A DNA stretch of 64,000 nt from an uncultured OM182 clade bacterium (GTDB taxonomy: Bacteria > Pseudomonadota > Gammaproteobacteria > Pseudomonadales > Azotimanducaceae). This document shows, piece after piece, positions 57,638 to 64,000 of this stretch (position 1 is the first letter of the stretch; the number at the start of each line of letters is the position of its first letter). The translations under genes and the position numbers were made by a program. The notes under the pieces were generated by a model. That model searched no databases. It saw nothing but the letters and a program-made list of their open reading frames with translations, and was not told the DNA's origin. The stretch spans positions 1 through 64,000 of the forward strand of contig CAJJAA010000038.1 in NCBI GenBank assembly GCA_905182025.1, written 5' to 3'.

Positions 57638-58558
57638 ATGAAATTCATTGTAGTAGACAACGATTCGGGAAAATCGCGTTCATTTAGTACGAACGGGCTT
57701 ATTCTTGGGCTTACATTTGCGGGACTGGTCGGAATTCCAGCGGCAATTGGTTACATGTCTTATCTACACGGGGTTGGTGACGCGACACAAACGCGACAAA
57801 TGTTTGGTAAGTGGCGCGAGGTGCTCAAAGACCAAGACCAACAAATTAAGATCGCAAGTCGGCAAGCGCAAGAAAACCTGCAGGCATCGACGCTAAAACT
57901 GGCGAAACTTCAAGCTCGAATCGTACGACTGGACGCACTGGGTGAACGTTTAACCCGTGTTGCAGATTTGGAAGAAGGTGAGTTCGATTTCTCTCAACCT
58001 CCTGCAGTCGGTGGTCCGGCGGTAGAGACGGGTGTCGGTACGACCCCAAAAAATTATCTGCAGCAACTGGGTCAATTGGCTGACGATATTGAGAGTCGAG
58101 AAAGACAGTTAAGTGTTCTCGAAACGCTGATCGTCGACCGAAACATGCAAGATGACGTGTTTATTGCCGGTAGACCGGTGACAAAAGGCTGGATGTCCTC
58201 TCGCTTCGGTAGCAGGAATGATCCGATCACAGGCAGAAATGCGTGGCACAATGGTGTCGACTTCGCCGGCAAAGAGGGTGCCGATGTCGTTACTGTGGCG
58301 GCGGGCGTCGTTGTCTATGCTGCCGTCAGAAATGGATACGGCAAAATGGTTGAAATCAATCATGGTGGCGGATTCTCGACACGCTATGGCCACCATAAAG
58401 AGTTGATTGTGAAGGTTGGTGACATTGTAAAGAAAGGCCAAGTTGTCGCTTTAATGGGTAGTAGTGGTCGATCAACAGGACCCCATGTTCACTTCGAAGT
58501 ATACAAAAATGGTCGGGTCGTCGATCCGTCTTCCTATATACACCGCGCTAGCCGGTGA
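57638..58558 (+). CDS. M23-family murein endopeptidase-like membrane protein
   Basis: The protein (306 residues from ATG 57638) has a short cytoplasmic start (MKFIVVDNDSGKSRSF), one membrane helix (GLILGLTFAGLVGIPAAIGY), a coiled coil (about residues 55-105) and a C-terminal LytM/M23 domain. SSRFGSRNDPITGRNAWHNGVDFAGKEG supplies the first zinc His and Asp, and GPHVHFEVYKNGRVVDP the HxH motif. It may cleave or regulate peptidoglycan crosslinks. GTG 57590 (ORF track) is an alternative start. It sits between dciA and secA, its usual place. Confidence 0.92.
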   Translation: MKFIVVDNDSGKSRSFSTNGLILGLTFAGLVGIPAAIGYMSYLHGVGDATQTRQMFGKWREVLKDQDQQIKIASRQAQENLQASTLKLAKLQARIVRLDALGERLTRVADLEEGEFDFSQPPAVGGPAVETGVGTTPKNYLQQLGQLADDIESRERQLSVLETLIVDRNMQDDVFIAGRPVTKGWMSSRFGSRNDPITGRNAWHNGVDFAGKEGADVVTVAAGVVVYAAVRNGYGKMVEINHGGGFSTRYGHHKELIVKVGDIVKKGQVVALMGSSGRSTGPHVHFEVYKNGRVVDPSSYIHRASR

Positions 58559-58629
58559 TCCGATAGTCTCTTTTTAGGCCGTAAGGCTTGAACTCAATTT
58601 GTTTCCACCCCTTTTAGAGACTAAATATC

Positions 58630-61362
58630 ATGTTAATGCAGGTATTCAAGAAAATCTTCGGTACGAAGAATGGCCGTGAATTAAAACGGATGCGAAAAAT
58701 AGTTCTCTCGATAAACGCTTTCGAGGAAAAATTTGAAGCCTTGTCCGATGAACAGTTAAAGCATAAAAGATCCGACCTTAATGCCAGACTCGAGGCCGGT
58801 GATACGCTTGAAGTGATACTGCCAGAGGCTTTCGCCGCCGTTCGTGAGGCGGGCAAGCGTGCTCTTGGCATGCGTATCTTTGATGTGCAGATGATCGGTG
58901 GCATCACCCTACATGAGGGACGAATTGCTGAGATGCGAACGGGTGAAGGTAAGACCTTCGTTGCAACACTGCCTCTGTACCTTAATGCGATCTCTGCCGA
59001 CGGTGTGCACCTGGTAACCGTCAATGACTATCTCGCTAAATGGGGTGCCGAATGGATGGGGCCCGTTTTCAATGCGTTGGGAATGACAGTCGGCGTTGTC
59101 TATGCCGGTCAGGAACATGAAGAGAAGAAGGATGCATATCAATGCGACATTACCTATGCGACTAACAACGAAGTTGGTTTCGACTATCTGCGCGATAACA
59201 TGGCATTTAGTCTCGAAGAAAAAGTCCAACGTAAACTAAATTTCGCGATCGTCGACGAAGTCGATTCAATTTTGATTGATGAAGCTCGAACACCACTGAT
59301 TATCTCTGGCGGCGTCGAAAACTCATCAGTTGTCTATCAAACAATTAATAGCGTGTTACCACAACTTCAGAGGCAAGAAAAAACCCCCGAAGATGTTGAG
59401 AACGAGGTTGAACCGCCGGGCGACTATTATGTTGATGAGAAGCAGCGAGACGTTGAACTGACTGAAGACGGTCATCTAAAGGTTGAGCAGTTGTTGGTTA
59501 AAAATGGCCTGTTACAAGAAGGTGACTCCTTATACGGGACGGCTAACCTGTCCTTGCTCCATCATGTCCATGCAGCGTTGAAAGCACACAGTTTGTTCTC
59601 AAAGGACGTCGAATATATCGTTCAAGACAATGAGATTGTCATTGTTGATGAGCATACAGGCCGAACCATGCCAGGCCGGCGATGGTCTGGCGGCATCCAC
59701 CAAGCGATTGAAGCCAAAGAGGGTGTTGACGTAACCAATGAAAGTCAGACGTTGGCATCGACGACGTTTCAAAACTACTTCCGTTTGTACAATAAGCTCT
59801 GTGGTATGACAGGTACGGCTGACACAGAAGCGCCTGAGTTTATGCAGATATATGGTTTGGATGTGGTTGTAATACCTACCAACTTACCGATGGTTCGTAA
59901 TGATCAAAATGATCTGATGTTCATGACCCTTGAAGAAAAATACGATGCAATTGTAGACGAAATACAATTGGCTAAGGCCAAAGGTGCACCTGTTTTAGTC
60001 GGTACTGCCTCTGTTGAATCATCAGAACTTATATCCGCCGCGCTGACGAAGCGAAAAGTAAAACACAATGTTCTCAATGCGAAGTTTCACGAAAAAGAAG
60101 CTGAAATCATTGCTCAGGCAGGTAGACCTAGTGGCGTAACTATCGCAACTAACATGGCCGGTCGAGGAACAGATATTCTATTAGGCGGTAACTGGGAGGC
60201 GGAATTCGCAGCACTCAAAAAGCCGACGGAAGAACTGAAAAAAGAAATTAAATCTCGTTGGGACAACGATCATCGTAAGGTAATCGATGCTGGAGGACTG
60301 CACGTTATAGGTACAGAACGCCATGAGAGCCGTCGTATCGATAATCAATTGCGAGGGCGAGCAGGACGACAGGGCGATCCAGGTGTTTCGAGATTCTTTC
60401 TGTCCATGGATGATAACTTGATGCGCATCTTCGCCTCCCCACGGATTCGAGGCATTATGCAATCACTCGGCATGGAGAAGGGTGAGGCGATCGAGCACAA
60501 GATGTTGAACAATGCGATCGAAAAAGCACAGCGAAATGTTGAGGGGCGAAACTTTGATATTCGTAAACAGCTTCTTGAATATGACGATGTTGCGAATGAC
60601 CAGCGCCAAATGATCTATGGTCAGCGTCGTGAGCTAATGGAGGCGACGGACGTTTCAGAAACAATCGATGCATTATGGGATGATGTCGTCAATCAAGTTA
60701 TTGATGGCTATGTGCCACCCCAAAGCTTGGAAGAGCAATGGGATATCGGCGGCTTGGAACTATCCGTACATACAGAGTTTGGCATTACCGCGCCCATTCA
60801 GAAATGGTTGGATGATGATGACCAGCTTCATGAAGAGACTCTTCGGATAAAAATTGTCGAACAGGTTAAGGCTAACTATGACGAGAAAGCGGCCTCGCTT
60901 GGTGACGGAGCGCGACTGTTCGAAAAGCAAATCATGTTGCAAATACTCGACAATACGTGGAAAGAACACCTCGCGGCGATGGACTATTTACGTCAAGGCA
61001 TTCATTTGAGAGCCTACGCACAGAAACAACCAAAGCAAGAATACAAACGTGAAGCGTTTGAGCTATTCGAGCAACTTCTTGAGGGCGTTAAGTTTGACGT
61101 CATCAAGTTTTTGGCTCGAGTCGAATTTCAGCAAGCGGAGGATATTCAGGCGATAGAGCAACGGCGTCGAGAATCAGAAGCGAAAAATTCGTTGAACTTT
61201 CAGAAGGCGAGCGCCGAGGTTATGGGCGAACCTCAAAGTAACGAGAAACAAGAAGAGGAAAAATTACCTTTCGTACGTAGAGAAAAGAAAGTGGGGCGTA
61301 ACGACCCCTGTCCCTGTGGTTCCGGAAAGAAGTATAAAGCCTGCCACGGAAAATTAGGCTAA
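58630..61362 (+). CDS. secA: Preprotein translocase ATPase SecA
   Basis: SecA (910 residues) is the motor that pushes unfolded preproteins through SecYEG. It has Walker [15 protein letters not shown] (about residues 102-115), Walker [22 protein letters not shown] and the IRA/helicase motifs [45 protein letters not shown]. The C-terminal zinc domain [14 protein letters not shown] binds SecB and phospholipid. The length is typical. No secM-like arrest gene is seen between the M23 gene and secA. Confidence 0.98.
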   Translation: MLMQVFKKIFGTKNGRELKRMRKIVLSINAFEEKFEALSDEQLKHKRSDLNARLEAGDTLEVILPEAFAAVREAGKRALGMRIFDVQMIGGITLHEGRIAEMRTGEGKTFVATLPLYLNAISADGVHLVTVNDYLAKWGAEWMGPVFNALGMTVGVVYAGQEHEEKKDAYQCDITYATNNEVGFDYLRDNMAFSLEEKVQRKLNFAIVDEVDSILIDEARTPLIISGGVENSSVVYQTINSVLPQLQRQEKTPEDVENEVEPPGDYYVDEKQRDVELTEDGHLKVEQLLVKNGLLQEGDSLYGTANLSLLHHVHAALKAHSLFSKDVEYIVQDNEIVIVDEHTGRTMPGRRWSGGIHQAIEAKEGVDVTNESQTLASTTFQNYFRLYNKLCGMTGTADTEAPEFMQIYGLDVVVIPTNLPMVRNDQNDLMFMTLEEKYDAIVDEIQLAKAKGAPVLVGTASVESSELISAALTKRKVKHNVLNAKFHEKEAEIIAQAGRPSGVTIATNMAGRGTDILLGGNWEAEFAALKKPTEELKKEIKSRWDNDHRKVIDAGGLHVIGTERHESRRIDNQLRGRAGRQGDPGVSRFFLSMDDNLMRIFASPRIRGIMQSLGMEKGEAIEHKMLNNAIEKAQRNVEGRNFDIRKQLLEYDDVANDQRQMIYGQRRELMEATDVSETIDALWDDVVNQVIDGYVPPQSLEEQWDIGGLELSVHTEFGITAPIQKWLDDDDQLHEETLRIKIVEQVKANYDEKAASLGDGARLFEKQIMLQILDNTWKEHLAAMDYLRQGIHLRAYAQKQPKQEYKREAFELFEQLLEGVKFDVIKFLARVEFQQAEDIQAIEQRRRESEAKNSLNFQKASAEVMGEPQSNEKQEEEKLPFVRREKKVGRNDPCPCGSGKKYKACHGKLG

Positions 61363-61376
61363 ATGAGTAAAGGATT

Positions 61377-62585
61377 ATGGCTGTAGGCGAATCATCTCTT
61401 GATCATCACTCAATCCCCGGAGTCAAGTTAGCTTCTCTGGCTTGTGGTATCAAAGCGGATAAGACGAATGATCTCGTTATGTTTGAATTTTCAAAAGGCA
61501 GTACGACGGCAGGTGTTTTCACAAAAAGTTTGTTCGCTGCAGCTCCCGTTGAGTTGGGTAAAATGCACTTAGCTAAAACATCACCCAAGTATTTTCTTAT
61601 CAATAGCGGTAATGCGAATGCAGGCGTGGGTGACGCAGGTCTCGATGATGCCTCCACCTGTTGTTTAGCAGTATCTCAACTTGCTGGTGTTCGACCCGAA
61701 GCCGTAATCCCATTTTCCACGGGTGTTATTGGCGAACGGCTGCCTGTTGTAAACATCACGAATGCACTGGATGCGTTAATAGCAGAGCTGTCGGAGGATA
61801 ATTGGTTACTTGCAGCGCAAGGCATAATGACCACAGACACTCGACCAAAAATAACGTCGAGGCAAATTTCCATTGATGGAGAATGCATTACGCTGACCGG
61901 TATCGCTAAGGGGGCTGGAATGATTCAGCCCAATATGGCGACAATGCTAGCCTACATAGCCACAGACGCTGCAATTGAAACAGAGGTTCTACAAACCCTG
62001 CTGACAGCAGCTGTAGAAACTTCGTTCAATCGAATCACTGTTGACAGTGATACCTCAACGAATGACTCATGCATGTTGACCGCAACAGGCGTGTCTAAAG
62101 TCGTGATCGAAGCTGACAGCAACAATGCAACAGTATTTCTTGAAGCACTTGTCAGTCTCTGCCAAGAACTAGCCCATGGAATCATTAGAGACGCAGAAGG
62201 AGCAACAAAATTCATTTCAGTGCGAGTAAAAGGTGGTTCGACCCAAAAGGAATGTCTCGAAGTTGCCTACTCTGTTGCAAACTCTCCCCTCATGAAAACT
62301 GCGCTGTTCGCCAGTGATGCCAATTGGGGTCGAATAGTTATGGCTATCGGTAAGGCGGACGTAGATATTGATGTTAAAAAGCTTGATGTGTTTCTCGGTG
62401 ATGTTCAGTTAATGGCGCGGGGTGAAAAGGACTCGAATTATTCAGAATCGATTGGTGCAGAAATATTCGCAAAACAAGAGATCGATATTCTCATCAACAT
62501 AAATAATGGTGCCTTTGACGAGACAGTCTGGACGAGCGATCTATCACATGAGTATGTGCGTATTAATGCGGAGTATCGTACCTAA
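61377..62585 (+). CDS. argJ: Bifunctional ornithine acetyltransferase / N-acetylglutamate synthase
   Basis: ArgJ (402 residues) transfers acetyl from N-acetylornithine to glutamate, recycling acetyl in arginine synthesis. It may also use acetyl-CoA. The self-cleavage and nucleophile site is KGAGMIQPNMATMLAYIATDA, where the Thr of MATML is the N-terminus of the beta chain (about residue 190). Other marks are GVFTKSLFAAAPV, NSGNANAGVGDAG, FSTGVIGERLP and NRITVDSDTSTNDSCML. The C-terminus SHEYVRINAEYRT is standard. It follows secA by 14 bases. Confidence 0.97.
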   Translation: MAVGESSLDHHSIPGVKLASLACGIKADKTNDLVMFEFSKGSTTAGVFTKSLFAAAPVELGKMHLAKTSPKYFLINSGNANAGVGDAGLDDASTCCLAVSQLAGVRPEAVIPFSTGVIGERLPVVNITNALDALIAELSEDNWLLAAQGIMTTDTRPKITSRQISIDGECITLTGIAKGAGMIQPNMATMLAYIATDAAIETEVLQTLLTAAVETSFNRITVDSDTSTNDSCMLTATGVSKVVIEADSNNATVFLEALVSLCQELAHGIIRDAEGATKFISVRVKGGSTQKECLEVAYSVANSPLMKTALFASDANWGRIVMAIGKADVDIDVKKLDVFLGDVQLMARGEKDSNYSESIGAEIFAKQEIDILININNGAFDETVWTSDLSHEYVRINAEYRT

Positions 62586-62685
62586 CGCCGCTAGCAATTA
62601 TGTCTGCGTTGACAGTAAACAATTAGCTGCTGGTAATGTCGGCGATAGGTCTGGCGTGCTGCATTCGATAGCATTAGCCTTGTGT

Positions 62686-62877
62686 TTAATCCCTCTCGAG
62701 ATCCGCCGCTGTCACATCATCATGCTCTGCGTCGGCGGGGATAAACCGTTTTCCATCGGCCCATTCGCCAAGATCAATTAGTTTGCAGCGCTCAGAACAG
62801 AAAGGCCTCCAGAGGTTGTCAGCGTTCCAGACTACTGAAACATCGCAAGTGGGGCACTTTACCTTCAGTGGTGTCAT
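62686..62877 (-). CDS. yacG: DNA gyrase inhibitor YacG
   Basis: YacG (63 residues) is a small zinc protein that binds GyrB and, in E. coli, inhibits gyrase. The four Cys ligands are visible in [43 protein letters not shown], the family consensus almost entire. The start overlaps the coaE stop by four bases (ATGA), so it is translated with coaE and the upstream pilD. The order pilD-coaE-yacG is conserved in Pseudomonas-like genomes. Confidence 0.95.
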   Translation of the reverse strand: MTPLKVKCPTCDVSVVWNADNLWRPFCSERCKLIDLGEWADGKRFIPADAEHDDVTAADLERD

Positions 62878-63464
62878 TGTTTCAGTTCCAAATATTGATT
62901 ATGCAAACGATTTACTTCAGCGTCTAGCTCGCTAATAGAGCCGTTGTTGGTGATGATATCATCAGCATAACTGAGTCGTTGCTCGCGGGTTGGCTGCGTT
63001 TTCATTATTGCGAGAACCTGGGCCCGTTCATTATCGTCTCTAGACATAACTCTGCTAATTTGCATCTCCTGCGAGACGTCGACAACAAGGTGTCTGTCTA
63101 TCCAGGGGGACTGGCCACTGCCGCTAGAGAGCATGAGAATTGCGTAGGTTGACGTCGAGTTATCGAGGGTGTGGCGAAGGTGCTTGAGAATAGCCGGGAC
63201 GGTTATAGATTCGAGAAAGCGTCTTTCGTCACTGCAGCTAAATACAATTTCCCGCAATGCCGCCCGATCTAAATTGCCGTCTGATTTTAGAACGCCTTTG
63301 CCGAAGTGTTCGGCGATTTTTTGAAGACCGTCGGTTCCGGGTTCTACAACAATTCTGGCAGCCACGTCTGCATCTGCAATGGTAATTCCGAGCTTACTGA
63401 ATCGATCCGAAACAGCCGTTTTACCGCTACCAATGCCGCCGGTCAGTCCTACTACTAATGTCAT
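62874..63464 (-). CDS. coaE: Dephospho-CoA kinase
   Basis: CoaE (196 residues) phosphorylates the 3'-OH of dephospho-CoA, the last step of CoA synthesis. The P-loop is [13 protein letters not shown] (residues 6-18). Further family marks are the [21 protein letters not shown] stretch with the DAD motif and the [19 protein letters not shown] lid region. The segment [13 protein letters not shown], in place of the usual PLL-E, is slightly off consensus, but the length and context are normal. It starts directly before yacG and one base after pilD. Confidence 0.94.
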   Translation of the reverse strand: MTLVVGLTGGIGSGKTAVSDRFSKLGITIADADVAARIVVEPGTDGLQKIAEHFGKGVLKSDGNLDRAALREIVFSCSDERRFLESITVPAILKHLRHTLDNSTSTYAILMLSSGSGQSPWIDRHLVVDVSQEMQISRVMSRDDNERAQVLAIMKTQPTREQRLSYADDIITNNGSISELDAEVNRLHNQYLELKQ

Positions 63465-64000
63465 TTATGCCGCTACAAATTGTAAATATTGAGCAGTTAT
63501 TGTCTCACCGAACATCAGTGCAAGCCAACCCGCGATTGCCAAAAAAGGTCCAAAAGGAATTGCGTCGGCGCGATCTCTGCCTAGCGCAATGAGCGTGCCG
63601 CCAATGACTGCACCTGCGAGTGAAGAGAGAATGATGACAAGCGGTAGCATCTGCCAACCCAGCCAAGCACCCAGCAGTGCCAACAGCTTAAAGTCTCCAA
63701 AGCCCATACCCTCCTTACCCGTCACTAACTTGAAGGCTTGATATATAAACCAAAGAGAAAGGTAACCTGCGATTGCACCCCAAAATGCATTTGGGAATAG
63801 TGTGATGAGTCCGACCGTATTTACAATGAGTCCTAACCATAGAAACGGCAAGGTAATACTGTCTGGTAGAAATTTGGTGTCAAAGTCGATAAGGGCGAGC
63901 GCGATCAATGCCCATGTTAATAGGCAAGCGGCAAGACCTGCTAAACCTGGTCCAAATTTGTAAATTACCGCCGCCGTCATAACGGCAGTCATCAACTCAA
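63465..64000 (-). CDS. pilD: Type IV prepilin peptidase PilD, C-terminal part (cut by window edge)
   Basis: PilD cleaves and N-methylates type IV prepilins and type II secretion pseudopilins. The frame is open to the window end (VELMTAVMT-like text), so the first ORF-track Met is internal, and the N-terminal part with the Cys-rich domain lies outside. Both catalytic Asp motifs are visible: ALIALALIDFDTKFLPDSITLP and GMGFGDFKLLALLGAWLGW (GxGD). Several membrane segments are present. The linkage to coaE-yacG is as in Pseudomonas and implies type IV pili and/or type II secretion. Confidence 0.95.
   Translation of the reverse strand, partial: ELMTAVMTAAVIYKFGPGLAGLAACLLTWALIALALIDFDTKFLPDSITLPFLWLGLIVNTVGLITLFPNAFWGAIAGYLSLWFIYQAFKLVTGKEGMGFGDFKLLALLGAWLGWQMLPLVIILSSLAGAVIGGTLIALGRDRADAIPFGPFLAIAGWLALMFGETITAQYLQFVAA

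Noticed and set aside
62586-62685. Possible remnant gene between argJ and yacG
   Set aside because: Only 100 bp and no recognisable protein in any frame.

Overview
The window looks like a chromosomal segment of a Gammaproteobacterium of moderate GC. The evidence is the Pseudomonas-like gene order: gatBAC / mreBCD-maf-rng-yhdP / darP / mgtE-npr-rapZ-ptsN-hpf-rpoN-lptBAC / mlaFEDCB-ibaG-murA-hisGD-zapE / rplM-rpsI-petABC-sspAB / lpoA-rsmI-rnpB / the dcw cell-division cluster / lpxC-dciA-M23-secA-argJ / yacG-coaE-pilD. Family features agree: short-form HisG, a three-subunit cytochrome bc1 complex, an Lpt/LpxC outer-membrane programme, a DAP-type MurE and a type A RNase P RNA. No species can be named from the sequence alone.

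Layout. Positions 1-4.4 kb are the only accessory-looking part: the end of an amidohydrolase, an SDR oxidoreductase, a Tat-exported M15-type peptidase, an orphan membrane protein with an N-terminal helix-hairpin-helix, and a DUF1499 membrane protein. Positions 4.4-7.6 kb hold the tRNA amidotransferase genes gatCAB on the minus strand; gatA carries a one-base insertion. Positions 7.9-16.6 kb hold the rod-shape genes mreBCD, maf, rng and the giant yhdP. Positions 16.7-25.8 kb are a minus-strand run for nitrogen-PTS regulation, sigma-54 and LPS transport. Positions 26-33.7 kb carry the Mla phospholipid transport operon, ibaG, murA, hisG, hisD and zapE. Positions 33.8-38.7 kb carry ribosomal L13/S9, the bc1 complex and sspAB. 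Positions 38.7-43.3 kb carry dolP, yraN, lpoA, rsmI and rnpB. Positions 43.5-56.9 kb are the dcw cluster, from mraZ to lpxC. The rest holds dciA, an M23 peptidase, secA, argJ, yacG, coaE and a partial pilD.

How the genes work together. Most of the window builds and partitions the envelope: peptidoglycan precursors (murA, murE, murD, murC), septal synthesis (ftsL, ftsI, ftsW, ftsQ, ftsA, ftsZ), elongation (mreBCD), lipid A commitment (lpxC), LPS transport (lptABC), lipid homeostasis (mla, yhdP) and outer-membrane quality (dolP, lpoA).

I did not find a convincing new defence, mobile or biosynthetic system, and no tRNA, CRISPR array, insertion sequence or prophage. The most interesting observations are: a dcw cluster that lacks murF, mraY, murG and ddl yet keeps tight overlapping junctions; conserved clusters that also lack kdsD/kdsC, diaA, hisC and tldD/pmbA; a gatA frameshift; two genes (mreC, mgtE) whose conserved N-termini extend upstream of any normal start codon; a 10-bp-phased MraZ-box-like repeat before mraZ; mutually exclusive RNA pairings ahead of ibaG-murA; a 17-bp perfect hairpin between hpf and ptsN; and the helix-hairpin-helix/seven-helix membrane protein. 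Statements about usual gene order are from memory and were not checked by a search.
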